Of a stretch of 64,000 bases of DNA, positions 9,654 through 19,120 are shown piece after piece. A program made the translations under genes and the position numbers. Source of the stretch: Aurantiacibacter gangjinensis (lineage in GTDB: Bacteria > Pseudomonadota > Alphaproteobacteria > Sphingomonadales > Sphingomonadaceae); assembly GCF_001886695.1 (NCBI RefSeq), contig NZ_CP018097.1:1941001-2005000 (forward strand). Direction: 5' to 3'. Numbering within the stretch: the stretch's first letter is position 1; each line of letters starts with the position of its first letter. Below the pieces are notes generated by a model. It had not been told where the DNA came from. It searched no databases and saw nothing but the letters and a program-made list of their open reading frames with translations.

Positions 9654-10859
9654 ATGAAATTCGGCATCGATCGCCTGCTGGCGGAACCCGACCTGCGCGC
9701 CGAGCTGGATGGCAAGCGGGTGGCGCTCGTCGCCCATCCCGCATCGGTGACGGCAGACCTGACGCACAGCCTCGATGCGCTGATGGCTGCGGGCGTGAAC
9801 GTCACCAGCGCTTTCGGCCCCCAGCACGGGCTGAAAGGCGATAAGCAGGACAACATGGTCGAAACGGCGCACGAGACCGATCCGGTCTACGGCATTCCCG
9901 TGTTCTCGCTATACGGCGAAGTGCGCCGCCCGACCGGCCAGATGATGTCGAGCGCGGATGTTTTTCTCTTCGATCTTCAGGATCTTGGCTGCCGTATCTA
10001 CACCTTTGTAACAACACTGCTCTATCTGCTGGAAGAGGCGGAGAAGCACGGCAAGAGCGTGTGGGTGCTCGACCGGCCGAACCCTGCAGGGCGTCCGGTA
10101 GAAGGCACGCTGCTGGTGCCGGGACACGAGAGCTTCGTGGGCGCTGCGCCAATCCCAATGCGCCATGGGCTGACCATGGGCGAGATGGGCCATTGGTTCA
10201 TCCGTCACTTCGGGCTGAAGGTCGATTACCGCGTCGTCGAAATGCATGACTGGCTGCCCGAGGCGGGGCCGGGCTTCGGATGGCCGACCGACCGCGTGTG
10301 GATCAATCCCAGCCCCAATGCGGCCAGCCTCAACATGGCGCGCGCCTATGCCGGCACGGTCATGCTGGAAGGCGCGACGCTGAGCGAGGGGCGCGGCACC
10401 ACGCGCCCGCTGGAAGTGTTGTTCGGCGCACCCGACGTCGATGCGAAGGCGGTGCTGGCAGAAATGCAGCGACTCGCGCCGGAATGGATGGACGGCTGCG
10501 CTTTGCGCGAATGCTGGTTCGAGCCGACCTTCCACAAGCATCAGGGCAAGCTCTGCAACGGGCTGATGATCCACGCCGAGGGGCCGCATTACGACCATGC
10601 GCGGTTCCAGCCGTGGCGATTGCAGGCGCTGGCGTTCAAGGCCGTGCGCAGCCTTTATCCCGACTACCCGATCTGGCGCGGCAAGGATTTCAAATACGAA
10701 TATACCGACGACGTGCTGGCGATCGATGTCATCAATGGCGGCCCGTCCCTGCGCGAATGGGTGGATGATGACGCAGCAACGCCTGCCGATCTGGAAGCGC
10801 TTGCAAGCGCCGACGAATCTGCGTGGCGCGCGGATATCCGCGAAGTCTTACTTTACTGA
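9654..10859 (+). CDS. Exo-beta-N-acetylmuramidase NamZ family (DUF1343, GH171)
   Basis: 401 residues matching the DUF1343 family, whose characterised member NamZ removes N-acetylmuramic acid from the non-reducing end of peptidoglycan fragments. Conserved blocks: ALVAHPASVTADLTH, FGPQHGLKGDKQDNM, DLQDLGCRIYTFVTTL, VLDRPNPAGR, AYAGTVMLEGATLSEGRGT. No signal peptide is visible, so it may act in the cytoplasm on recycled fragments. The ATG at 9654 has AGGGA six bases upstream; a GTG at 9603 would add 17 residues. It converges on the next gene with a 7-base overlap. Confidence 0.85.
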   Translation: MKFGIDRLLAEPDLRAELDGKRVALVAHPASVTADLTHSLDALMAAGVNVTSAFGPQHGLKGDKQDNMVETAHETDPVYGIPVFSLYGEVRRPTGQMMSSADVFLFDLQDLGCRIYTFVTTLLYLLEEAEKHGKSVWVLDRPNPAGRPVEGTLLVPGHESFVGAAPIPMRHGLTMGEMGHWFIRHFGLKVDYRVVEMHDWLPEAGPGFGWPTDRVWINPSPNAASLNMARAYAGTVMLEGATLSEGRGTTRPLEVLFGAPDVDAKAVLAEMQRLAPEWMDGCALRECWFEPTFHKHQGKLCNGLMIHAEGPHYDHARFQPWRLQALAFKAVRSLYPDYPIWRGKDFKYEYTDDVLAIDVINGGPSLREWVDDDAATPADLEALASADESAWRADIREVLLY

Positions 10860-11224
10860 GCAGGCTCGAAATCGACCAGGCCGTCCTCGAATTCGGGCAG
10901 CGGCTGCCATTCACCGCTATTGGTCAGCATCATGGCGCAACCGTCCATGGTAAGGTCGACCGCCTTGATATGCGGAACCGCACCCGGCTCGGCAGGCCGA
11001 CGTTGGATCAAAGGTCCCACCGCCTCGCCTTCGAACACTGCGCCTGCATCGGCACCGGGCGCTTCGACATCCGCATTGCGGAAAACATCATCGCAATTGT
11101 TACGCATCGCAGACCAGAGGGCTGTTAAGGCCGCGGTGTCGGCTGTCGGTGCCTCCACTTCGGGCGCATCCTGGTTGGCCACGAGCAGGGGAGCGAGAGC
11201 AATGATCGGCAGCACGGTCTTAAT
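10853..11224 (-). CDS. Hypothetical secreted protein, possible ATT start
   Basis: About 123 residues of unknown function. It begins with a hydrophobic stretch VLPIIALAPLLVANQ that looks like a signal peptide, then an acidic mature part. There is no ATG at the expected place: AGGAG lies 8 bases upstream of an in-frame ATT codon (11222-11224), and the next candidate is GTG at 11213-11215. The frame stays open to an ATG at 11275, but that leader is unlike a secreted protein. Reality as a gene is likely from the signal peptide and ribosome site; the start is uncertain. Confidence 0.5.
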   Translation of the reverse strand: MKTVLPIIALAPLLVANQDAPEVEAPTADTAALTALWSAMRNNCDDVFRNADVEAPGADAGAVFEGEAVGPLIQRRPAEPGAVPHIKAVDLTMDGCAMMLTNSGEWQPLPEFEDGLVDFEPAQ

Positions 11225-11316
11225 AGGTTCATCTCCTGATTGTCCGATAATATCACGAGGCTTGTGCCGCGCCAAGTTAACCGGATTTTCCCGACTCCCC
11301 GCTATCTGGCGCCGAC

Positions 11317-12225
11317 ATGGCGCATGAGAGAAAGATCACGGCGACGCGCATTGCGGTGGAATGCTGCAATCTATGCGGCTCGACCGCGCGCACGCATCTG
11401 TTCACCAAGCACACTTACCATCTGGTGCGCTGCGACGACTGCGCGCTCGCCTATATCGCCAACCCGCCGGATGCCGAGGGTATCGCCGCGATCTATACGA
11501 CGGTTGCCAATTACCATGAGACATTGCTGGACGAGGCGACGGACGGGTTTTCGCGCCAGGCCCGCGTGGCAGACCAGCATTTGGCGATGCTTCGGCGGTT
11601 CCGGCACGACCTTGCGGGGCTGAGAGTGCTGGACGTCGGCTGTTCCAGCGGCATTTTTCTCGACCGCGCGCGCAAGGCCGGCATGGAGCCTTTCGGGGCG
11701 GAGCTATCGCCGGAAACTGCGGCCTTTGCCCGCGATCATTACGAACTGCCAGTGCAAACAGGCGACTGGCGTGAAGCCGGTTACGCGCCTGAAAGTTTCG
11801 ATGTCATCACCCTGTTCGATGTGATCGAGCATCTGCCCGATCCGAAAGCGGAATTGATGGCGCTGCGAGGCCTTCTGAAGGCGGGCGGCCTGCTGCTGCA
11901 GTCCACACCGGATATTGAAGGCCTGTTTCCGCGCCTGTCCGGGAAATTGGCGATGCCGCTCGATTACTGGCCGCATCCGGAGCCGCCGCATCACCTCTTC
12001 CAGTTCTCACAGGCCACGCTCTCTCGCATGACCGAGGACGCCGGCTATCGCATGGAGGCAGCGCACCACACATCCATCGATCTTGCCTATAATTTCGGTA
12101 CGTCCGAAAGCTGGCGGGCGAGCCCCAAAATGCTTGCGTATGCCGCTCTATTCGCGCTCGTCGCCATTGTCGGCGAATGGGTGGGGCAGGGAGACTGGCT
12201 TTATCTGGGCGCGACGCGCGCTTAA
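11317..12225 (+). CDS. Class I SAM-dependent methyltransferase with N-terminal zinc-binding motif
   Basis: 302 residues. The N-terminus has a paired-cysteine motif CNLCGS ... CDDCALAY, typical of C-methyltransferase-like proteins. The methyltransferase core has LDVGCSSGIFLDRARKAG (motif I), then DVITLFDVIEHLPDP (motifs III/IV). The C-terminus has a hydrophobic segment near AYAALFALVAIVGEWV, so it may associate with the membrane. Such proteins often modify sugars or lipids; no pathway genes flank it. It ends with a 4-base overlap with the convergent serine hydrolase gene. Confidence 0.75.
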   Translation: MAHERKITATRIAVECCNLCGSTARTHLFTKHTYHLVRCDDCALAYIANPPDAEGIAAIYTTVANYHETLLDEATDGFSRQARVADQHLAMLRRFRHDLAGLRVLDVGCSSGIFLDRARKAGMEPFGAELSPETAAFARDHYELPVQTGDWREAGYAPESFDVITLFDVIEHLPDPKAELMALRGLLKAGGLLLQSTPDIEGLFPRLSGKLAMPLDYWPHPEPPHHLFQFSQATLSRMTEDAGYRMEAAHHTSIDLAYNFGTSESWRASPKMLAYAALFALVAIVGEWVGQGDWLYLGATRA

Positions 12226-13544
12226 TCGCTTTCGCCAGTGCCCCGATGCGCCGCAAGCGCAGAGCTGGCAAGAGAAAGCAGTTCGCCCGTATTGACCGGC
12301 GCTTCTGGATTGTTCCAACCGAGCGAGAGGACGTAGAACCGCCCTTCCGCATTTTGCAGCAGCCAGCTCATATTGAGCACGCCGGGCTCGGACCCGCCTT
12401 TATAGCCGACATACTCCCAGCCCTCGGTCGCGCTATCCGGCAGCGCGGTATTCACCGCCATGATGTCGAGCGCAACCGGATCGCCGCTGATGCGCTCGAA
12501 AAGCTCGCCCATATCGCGCGCCGAAGCGAACCATTCGAGGTCGATCCGGACGGGATTACCTGAAAACGTCTGGCGTACCCTGTCGAGAGCGACGTCGCGA
12601 TCGGCCAAGCTTTCCAGCACCGCCAGCCTGCCCGCGCGGTCCAGATCGGCGTAGGTGTCCATCCCGCTATTCTCTGCTGCCTTCAGCAGGAACAGTTCGC
12701 GCGTCGTCATAAAAGGCATATTCCGATCCATCGCGCTGTTGCCGGCGGCGCGCATTTCCGCCTCGATGGCTTCACGCCCGAGTACCTGGATGAGCTGGTC
12801 GGTCGCCGTATTGTCGCTGATCGAGATCATCATCGTGGCGAGCGTATGGAGGGTGACCGGAGCGCCTCGCGGCCAGTCCTGCATGGTGCCGCTGGGGAAT
12901 GACGCGGTCGACAATTGAACCGTGTCGCTCCACGACCGTTCTCCCGCGGCAATTTCCTGCACCAGCGTCGACAGCACGTAGAGCTTGAAAGCCGAACCGA
13001 GCGCGAGTGGTGTGTCGGCGTTATGCTCGAAAACCATATCCGACCCGTCCAGCGATGCCAGCAAGATACTCGCCGTCCCCGGCAAATCCGCGACTTGCTG
13101 TGCGATCGGTGTGTCACTGTCGGTCACCGGCTCGATCTGGTTAAGCAGCAAAGTATCGACCATGAAGGCGTCATCGGCGGCGATCTGGATATGTCCGGAA
13201 GCAAGTGCCTGTTCGAAGCGGTATGTCACGAGAGCGAAGCCGTCTGCATCGTCGGGCGTCATGCTCTCCAGGCCGACGAAGCTGCCGAACTGTGCCTCGA
13301 GCTGGGATGTCATCGCCACCATCTGAGCGGCGCTGACCTGGTTGAGGAATGCATCGGAAAACACGTCTTCCGGCGCGCGATCACCACGCAGCACATCGGC
13401 GATGTCTTCGGCTCGCTGGCCAAGCCGCTGTTCGTTGTCGCTATGTATAGCCTCCGCCTGTGCTTCGGCACCCTCTACGGATTGTCCGTACACCGGGACC
13501 GACATGAGAGAGAGGGCTGTGGCGGCGAGAAACAGGCGCGGCAT
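12222..13544 (-). CDS. Secreted serine hydrolase of the class A beta-lactamase fold
   Basis: 440 residues with a signal peptide (LFLAATALSLMSVPVYG). The C-terminal half has the three active-site motifs of the class A beta-lactamase/PBP-like fold: SAFK (184-187), SDN (243-245) and KGG (382-384, in place of KTG). The first 150 residues resemble the NTF2-like or cap domain seen in other sphingomonad serine hydrolases. It may act on peptidoglycan peptides, beta-lactams or esters; the long N-terminal domain argues against a simple acquired beta-lactamase. Confidence 0.75.
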   Translation of the reverse strand: MPRLFLAATALSLMSVPVYGQSVEGAEAQAEAIHSDNEQRLGQRAEDIADVLRGDRAPEDVFSDAFLNQVSAAQMVAMTSQLEAQFGSFVGLESMTPDDADGFALVTYRFEQALASGHIQIAADDAFMVDTLLLNQIEPVTDSDTPIAQQVADLPGTASILLASLDGSDMVFEHNADTPLALGSAFKLYVLSTLVQEIAAGERSWSDTVQLSTASFPSGTMQDWPRGAPVTLHTLATMMISISDNTATDQLIQVLGREAIEAEMRAAGNSAMDRNMPFMTTRELFLLKAAENSGMDTYADLDRAGRLAVLESLADRDVALDRVRQTFSGNPVRIDLEWFASARDMGELFERISGDPVALDIMAVNTALPDSATEGWEYVGYKGGSEPGVLNMSWLLQNAEGRFYVLSLGWNNPEAPVNTGELLSLASSALAAHRGTGESD

Positions 13545-13672
13545 TGGTGATCTCCATCCATTGTTTAGGCAAATGACTAAATGATGCGAGGCCGAGCGTC
13601 AACTCAAGCTCGCATGGTCAGGCAGTCACCGCCGCCGCCATGTTCTTACACAGATTGCAAAAAATTCTGCGA

Positions 13673-15664
13673 TCAGGCGTCGATCAGGTCGCGATCGATT
13701 TCACCGGCGCGGTTCTGGATGAAGTTGAAGCGATGCTCCGGATTGCGGCCCATCAGCTGGTCCACCAGTTCCTTCACCGCGAAACGCTGTTCATGCTGTT
13801 CCGGCAAGGTGATGCGCAGAAGCGACCGCGTCTCCGGGTTCATCGTCGTCTCGCGCAATTGTTGCGGGTTCATTTCGCCCAGGCCCTTGAACCGCCCGAC
13901 TTCGACCTTCTTGCCCTTGAAGACCGTCGCTTCCAGTTCCGCCCGATGCTCGTCATCGCGGGCATAGCGGCTCTCCTTGCCCGCGGTGAGGCGATAGAGC
14001 GGCGGCTGCGCAAGGTAGAGGTGGCCGCGCCGCACCAGCTCGGGCATTTCCTGAAAGAAGAACGTCATCAGCAGGGTGGCAATATGCGCGCCGTCGACAT
14101 CGGCATCGGTCATGATGACGATGCGATCGTAGCGCAGGTTTTCCGGATCGCAGTCCTTTCGCGCGCCGCAGCCCAGCGCCAGCGTAAGGTCGGCAATCTC
14201 GCTATTCGCGCGTATCTTGTCGGCTGTGGCGCTGGCGACATTGAGGATCTTGCCGCGGATGGGCAGGATCGCCTGCGTCTTCCGATTGCGGGCCTGCTTG
14301 GCACTGCCACCGGCGGAATCGCCTTCCACGATGAACAATTCGGTCTCACCTTCGCCGTCTCCGCTGCAATCGGTCAGCTTGCCGGGCAGGCGCAGCTTCT
14401 TGGCATTGGTAGCGGTCTTGCGCTTGATCTCGCGCTCTTGCTTGCGCTTCAGCCGCTCTTCCATCCGCTCCATGACCGAACCGAGCAGCGCGCGCCCGCG
14501 CTCCATATTGTCGGACAGGAAATGGTCGAAATGGTCGCGCACCGCATTCTCGACGAGGCGCGCGGCTTCGGGCGAGGTCAGCCGGTCCTTGGTCTGGCTC
14601 TGGAATTGCGGATCGCGGATGAAGACGCTGAGCATGATCTCCGCGCCCGTCATCACATCGTCCGCGGTGATGTCTTTCGCTTTCTTCGTGCCGGTCAGGT
14701 CGCCAAAGGCGCGCAGGCCCTTGGTCAAGGCGCCGCGCAGGCCCTGCTCATGCGTGCCGCCATCGGGTGTGGGCACGGTGTTGCAATACCAGCTGGTCGA
14801 CCCGTCGGACCATAACGGCCAGGCGACGGCCCATTCCACGCGGCCCTGCTGCTGGCCGTCGTCGCCATCGGGAAAGTCCTGACTGCCTGCGAAAAAGTCC
14901 GCCGTCACGCATTCGCGGTTGCCGATTTCTTCGCGAAGGTGATCTGCCAGCCCACCGGGGAACTGAAATGTCGCTTCGGTCGGAACGTCGTCGGACGCCA
15001 GCGAAGGTGCGCATTTCCAGCGGATTTCGACCCCGGCGAACAGATAGGCCTTGGAGCGCGCGAGCTTGAACAGGCGAGCAGGCTTGAACTGGCGGTCACC
15101 GAAGATCTCCGTGTCCGGCACGAAGGTTACGCTGGTGCCGCGCCGATTGGGAGTGTCGCCGATCTTTGCAATCGCGGCTTGGGGCACGCCTTGCGAGAAC
15201 TCCTGTGCGAAGACCTGCTTGTTGCGCGCAACTTCCACCCGCGTCAGGCTGGAAAGCGCGTTCACCACGCTCACGCCCACGCCGTGCAGGCCGCCACTGG
15301 TGGCATAGGCCTTGCCGGAGAACTTGCCGCCCGAATGCAAGGTGGTGAGGATGACTTCGAGCGTGCTCTTGCCGGGAAACTTCGGATGCTCGTCCACCGG
15401 GATGCCGCGACCGTTATCGCTGATAGTCAGGCGATTGCCTTCCTCCAGATGCATCTCGATGCGGTTGGCGTGACCTGCCACGGCCTCGTCCATCGCATTG
15501 TCCAGCACTTCGGCCGCAAGGTGATGCAGCGCGCGGTCATCGGTGCCGCCGATATACATGCCGGGGCGACGACGCACGGGCTCCAACCCTTCCAGCACTT
15601 CGATTGAGGAGGAGTCGTAATCGCCCGATCCGGTGGGCGTGTTCTCGAAAAGGTCGTCGCTCAT
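13673..15664 (-). CDS. parE: DNA topoisomerase IV subunit B
   Basis: 663 residues. GHKL ATPase motifs come first (VLDNAMDEAVAGHA, DNGRGIPVD, GLHGVGVSVVNALS), then the TOPRIM part with EGDSAGGSAKQARN and DADVDGAHI, and a C-terminal GLGEMNPQQLRETTM block. Together with ParA/ParC it decatenates daughter chromosomes. The length and loop structure fit ParE rather than the longer GyrB. It stands alone on the minus strand, with 128 bases without a gene between its stop and the serine hydrolase start. Confidence 0.93.
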   Translation of the reverse strand: MSDDLFENTPTGSGDYDSSSIEVLEGLEPVRRRPGMYIGGTDDRALHHLAAEVLDNAMDEAVAGHANRIEMHLEEGNRLTISDNGRGIPVDEHPKFPGKSTLEVILTTLHSGGKFSGKAYATSGGLHGVGVSVVNALSSLTRVEVARNKQVFAQEFSQGVPQAAIAKIGDTPNRRGTSVTFVPDTEIFGDRQFKPARLFKLARSKAYLFAGVEIRWKCAPSLASDDVPTEATFQFPGGLADHLREEIGNRECVTADFFAGSQDFPDGDDGQQQGRVEWAVAWPLWSDGSTSWYCNTVPTPDGGTHEQGLRGALTKGLRAFGDLTGTKKAKDITADDVMTGAEIMLSVFIRDPQFQSQTKDRLTSPEAARLVENAVRDHFDHFLSDNMERGRALLGSVMERMEERLKRKQEREIKRKTATNAKKLRLPGKLTDCSGDGEGETELFIVEGDSAGGSAKQARNRKTQAILPIRGKILNVASATADKIRANSEIADLTLALGCGARKDCDPENLRYDRIVIMTDADVDGAHIATLLMTFFFQEMPELVRRGHLYLAQPPLYRLTAGKESRYARDDEHRAELEATVFKGKKVEVGRFKGLGEMNPQQLRETTMNPETRSLLRITLPEQHEQRFAVKELVDQLMGRNPEHRFNFIQNRAGEIDRDLIDA

Positions 15665-15727
15665 GCGCGCGACTATAGGCCCGGGGAATCCCCAGCCACA
15701 AGCGCGCCGCGTCGCTTTATCTGTGGG

Positions 15728-16894
15728 TTAGAAGCCGGTGGGGGCAGGGCTGACGACAGTGAAGGCGCCATTGCCCACCTGCCGTACTTCCATCGCGCGC
15801 TCGCCTATACCGTTGCTCTGGAAACGGATCGGACCGTCGAGGCCGAGGAAGCCGCCATCGTCGGTCAGCAGGCCTTCGGGCAGGTCGCGACCCGGACGCC
15901 AGTCACGCGTCAGGCGAAGAGTCAGTAAAACGGCATCGTAGCCCAGCGTCGCAATGCGGAAAGGCTGCTGGCCGAAGCGGCTTTCATAGCTGCTGGCAAA
16001 CTGGCGATAGCGATCGTCGGGCACGGCGGCGAACCATGCGCCGCGCATTTCGGCGCTGTTCAGCAGCGATCCCTGCCGGCTCCACAGCTCTGTGCCGATC
16101 AGCGAAGGCAGGCTGTCGCCCGCATCTTTCAGGCGAGGGGCCGCCATTGCCGCAAGGCGGGCGTTGTCGGCAATCAGCACAGTGTCGTAGCCGCCAGTGG
16201 TCGCCAGACGATCCGCCGCGCTGATGATGGAGGTGTTACCGCGATCGTAACGCTGCACGTCGACTATCGTCCCCCCGCGGGCCTGCACCGCACGCTCCGC
16301 CGCCACGGTGGTGCGATTGCCGTAATCGCCGCGCGGAGCGAGGATGGCAAAGCGGCTAGCGCCTTGGTCCATCGCGAAATCGACCGTCCGCTCCACCGAT
16401 TGCTCGGGCACGTGGCCCATCACGAACACATCGTTGCGGGCGACAGTGGTATCGTTGGAGAATGTGATTAGCGGCACATTGTTCGCGCGCGCGACGGAAA
16501 GCACATCGCCGACGTTGTCGCGCTGTAGCGGCCCCAGGATCAGGCGATTGCCATCGGCCACCGCACGACGCGCAGCCGACGCGGCACCGCCACTGGTATC
16601 GTAGGTCGTGATCCGCAGGTTTTCGGCCCCGGTATCGAGCAGCGCCATCGTCGTCGCATTGGCGATAGACTGGCCGACCTCGGCATTCTCGCCGCTCATC
16701 GGCACCAGCAGCGCGACGCGGTGGCGATCCTCATCCTGCGGCAACGCAGTCATGTCGGGCGCGGCAGGCGGCGCGCTGGTGACCGGGCCGCTGGTTTCCG
16801 GGCGGGGCGAACCGGCGTCTGGGATGACGGCACAGCCCGCCAGCAACGCGCTGCCGAGGCCCATGGCCAGAATACGCTTGAAACTACCGAACAT
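15728..16894 (-). CDS. Penicillin-binding protein activator lipoprotein (LpoA/LppC-like)
   Basis: 388 residues. A lipoprotein signal LLAGC with lipidated Cys at 21 is followed by a proline-rich linker and a periplasmic-binding-protein fold (VALLVPMSGENAEVGQSIANA, then LILGPLQRDNVGDVLSVA). In gammaproteobacteria the homologue LpoA activates PBP1A from the outer membrane. This form is much shorter, with only the C-terminal binding-fold domain. It is divergent from rsmI, a conserved alphaproteobacterial arrangement. Confidence 0.85.
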   Translation of the reverse strand: MFGSFKRILAMGLGSALLAGCAVIPDAGSPRPETSGPVTSAPPAAPDMTALPQDEDRHRVALLVPMSGENAEVGQSIANATTMALLDTGAENLRITTYDTSGGAASAARRAVADGNRLILGPLQRDNVGDVLSVARANNVPLITFSNDTTVARNDVFVMGHVPEQSVERTVDFAMDQGASRFAILAPRGDYGNRTTVAAERAVQARGGTIVDVQRYDRGNTSIISAADRLATTGGYDTVLIADNARLAAMAAPRLKDAGDSLPSLIGTELWSRQGSLLNSAEMRGAWFAAVPDDRYRQFASSYESRFGQQPFRIATLGYDAVLLTLRLTRDWRPGRDLPEGLLTDDGGFLGLDGPIRFQSNGIGERAMEVRQVGNGAFTVVSPAPTGF

Positions 16895-16931
16895 GCTTGC
16901 TGTCTCCGACCCGTGCGTCCATGGCGCGCCT

Positions 16932-17774
16932 GTGAGCGAACCAGACGGACCACTTTCTCCCGGCCTCTATATCGTGGCGACGCCAATTGGCAATCTTGGC
17001 GACATCACCATACGCGCGGCAGAGACGCTGGAACGCTGCGACGGTATTGCCTGCGAAGATACGCGCGTGACGCAAAAGCTCATCCGCCACTTGGGCATTT
17101 CCAAGCCGCTATGGCGCTATGACGACCATTCCGCTCCCAATGATCGCGCGCGCCTGGTGGAATCTATGAAGAACCGCGCCGTCGCGCTGGTCAGCGATGC
17201 AGGGATGCCGCTGGTGTCGGACCCGGGCTTTCGCCTCGTGAACGATGCGCGCGCTGCCGGCGTGCCTGTCACTGTTCTGCCAGGTGCGAATGCCCCGCTG
17301 GCGGCGCTCGCCCTTTCTGGTTTGCCGAACGACCGTTTCCTCTTCGCCGGTTTCCTGCCGCCGAAAGACAAGGCTCGCCGTGAGGTGTTGGAAGAGCTGG
17401 GCACCGTCCGAACGACGCTGATTTTTTTCGAGACAGCGCCGCGGCTGACCAAAAGCCTTGCCGCAATCGCCAAGGTGCTGCCGGGCCGCGAGGTATCTGT
17501 CGCACGCGAGATCACCAAACTTTACGAGGAATGCCGCACCGGCAGCGCCGACGATTTGCTCGCCCATTACGAAGCGCATCCCGCCAAAGGCGAGATCGTG
17601 CTGCTGGTCGGGCCGCCTGCCGACACGCAGTCCAGCGCCGAGGATGCCGAGCAAATGCTGTGCGACTTGCTTGAAAGCGAAAAGCCATCGCAGGCTGCGG
17701 CGCAAGTGGCCAAGGCAACAGGCCTTGATCGCAAAACGCTCTATGCCCGCGCCATGGAACTGAAAAAGCAGTGA
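16932..17774 (+). CDS. rsmI: 16S rRNA (cytidine1402-2'-O)-methyltransferase
   Basis: Adds the 2'-O-methyl group at C1402 of 16S rRNA, tuning decoding at the P site. 280 residues from the GTG at 16932, which gives the usual short leader before LYIVATPIGNLGDIT. An ATG at 16893 is in frame but overlaps the divergent lipoprotein start, and neither candidate has a clear ribosome site. Motifs: CEDTRVTQKLIRHLGI, SDAGMPLVSDPGFRLV, and FAGFLPPKDKARREVLEEL. Its stop overlaps the GTG of the next gene. Confidence 0.93.
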   Translation: MSEPDGPLSPGLYIVATPIGNLGDITIRAAETLERCDGIACEDTRVTQKLIRHLGISKPLWRYDDHSAPNDRARLVESMKNRAVALVSDAGMPLVSDPGFRLVNDARAAGVPVTVLPGANAPLAALALSGLPNDRFLFAGFLPPKDKARREVLEELGTVRTTLIFFETAPRLTKSLAAIAKVLPGREVSVAREITKLYEECRTGSADDLLAHYEAHPAKGEIVLLVGPPADTQSSAEDAEQMLCDLLESEKPSQAAAQVAKATGLDRKTLYARAMELKKQ

Positions 17775-18121
17775 AGCGGCAGCTGGCAGAAGCAAGCGGC
17801 AGGCGCGCGGAAGACGAGGCAGCCCGCTGGTTGGAAGGGCAGGGCTGGGCCATTCTCGACCGTCGCCGCAAGACGAAACTGGGTGAAATCGATCTGGTGG
17901 CGAAGCGCGACCGCCTGATCGCCTTTGTCGAGGTGAAATACCGGAAGAAGGCCGCCGACCTCGATCTTGCCATAGACGAATACCGCCTGCGCCGTGTGGC
18001 GGCCGCTGCCGAAAGCGTGGCGCATGACTATGCCGCTGCCGGGGAGGACATGCGGGTGGATGTCATCCTGCTTGCGCCCGGCACACCGCCGCGCCACATC
18101 GAAAACGCATGGATGCCCTAG
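17771..18121 (+). CDS. yraN: YraN family (UPF0102) endonuclease-like protein
   Basis: 116 residues. It has the restriction-endonuclease-like core GEIDLVAKR ... FVEVKYRKK, where the D and ExK match the PD-(D/E)xK catalytic pattern, preceded by GRRAEDEAARWLEGQGW. The cellular role of the family is not established. The GTG start overlaps the rsmI stop by four bases, so translation is probably coupled, and gshB follows within eight bases. Confidence 0.9.
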   Translation: MKRQLAEASGRRAEDEAARWLEGQGWAILDRRRKTKLGEIDLVAKRDRLIAFVEVKYRKKAADLDLAIDEYRLRRVAAAAESVAHDYAAAGEDMRVDVILLAPGTPPRHIENAWMP

Positions 18122-18129
18122 GAGACGAC

Positions 18130-19083
18130 ATGCCACTGAATATCGCCGTGCAGATGGACCCGATGGACAGCATCAAGATTGCGGGCGATTCCAGCTTCGC
18201 ATTGATGCTTGAAGCGCAGGCGCGGGGCCATGCCATCTGGCATTACGATGTGAAGACGCTTGCCTGGCGCGAGGGGCGCATTACCGCCTGGGCCAAGCCG
18301 GTGACCGTTCAGCGCGTGAATGGCGACCATTTCAGCGCGGGCGAACTGCGACAGATCGATTTGGCAAAGGATGTCGACATCATCCTGATGCGGCAGGATC
18401 CGCCTTTCGACCTCGGCTATATCAGCGCCGCGCTGCTCCTCGACCGGCTGAAAGGCAGAACGCTTGTCAGCAACGATCCGCGCGAAGTGGTGAATGCGCC
18501 CGAGAAGATGTTCGTGCTGGATTATGCGCGGTTCATGCCGCCCACGCTGATTGCCCGCACGCTGGCAGATGTGCAGGCCTTCCAGCAGGATCACGGCGCT
18601 GTCGTGGTCAAGCCGCTGCATGGCAATGGCGGCAAGGCGATTTTCAAGATCGATGCGGACGGCACGAACCTCTCCGCGCTGTTCGAAGTGTTCAACCAGA
18701 CCTGGCCCGAGCCGCATATGGTGCAGCCTTTCCTGCCCAGCGTGGCCGAGGGCGATAAGCGCATCGTGCTGGTGGACGGCGAGGTTGCCGGTGCTATAAA
18801 CCGCAAGCCGGGCGAGGGAGAGTTTCGATCCAACCTGGCGCAAGGCGGCTCCGCCGAAGCGAGCGACCTGACCGCACGCGAAGAAGAAATCTGCGCTGCC
18901 ATGGGACCTGAGCTGAAGCGACGCGGGCTGACCTTTGTCGGCATCGATGTGATCGGCGGTGAATGGCTGACGGAGATCAACGTGACCTCTCCCACCGGGA
19001 TCGTCGCTATCGACCAATATAACGGCACCAACACCGCCGGGCGCATCTGGGATGCGCTGGAGCGGCGGCATGCGGCGATGTAA
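18130..19083 (+). CDS. gshB: Glutathione synthetase
   Basis: Joins gamma-glutamylcysteine and glycine using ATP, the last step of glutathione synthesis. 317 residues. The ATP-grasp enzyme begins NIAVQMDPMDSIKIAGDSSF, with VVVKPLHGNGGKAIFKI for nucleotide binding and GIDVIGGEWLTEINVTSPTG for metal and substrate contacts. The ATG at 18130 follows AGGAG by five bases; a start at 18109 would overlap yraN and add seven residues. Third gene of the rsmI-yraN-gshB run. Confidence 0.95.
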   Translation: MPLNIAVQMDPMDSIKIAGDSSFALMLEAQARGHAIWHYDVKTLAWREGRITAWAKPVTVQRVNGDHFSAGELRQIDLAKDVDIILMRQDPPFDLGYISAALLLDRLKGRTLVSNDPREVVNAPEKMFVLDYARFMPPTLIARTLADVQAFQQDHGAVVVKPLHGNGGKAIFKIDADGTNLSALFEVFNQTWPEPHMVQPFLPSVAEGDKRIVLVDGEVAGAINRKPGEGEFRSNLAQGGSAEASDLTAREEEICAAMGPELKRRGLTFVGIDVIGGEWLTEINVTSPTGIVAIDQYNGTNTAGRIWDALERRHAAM

Positions 19084-19120
19084 CGCGGGATAGCAGCGCA
19101 TCCTTCGGCGTTAGGTTAGC

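Noticed and set aside
12222-13544. Serine hydrolase as an acquired beta-lactamase
   Set aside because: The KTG motif is KGG and there is a 150-residue extra N-terminal domain; no mobile element is nearby.
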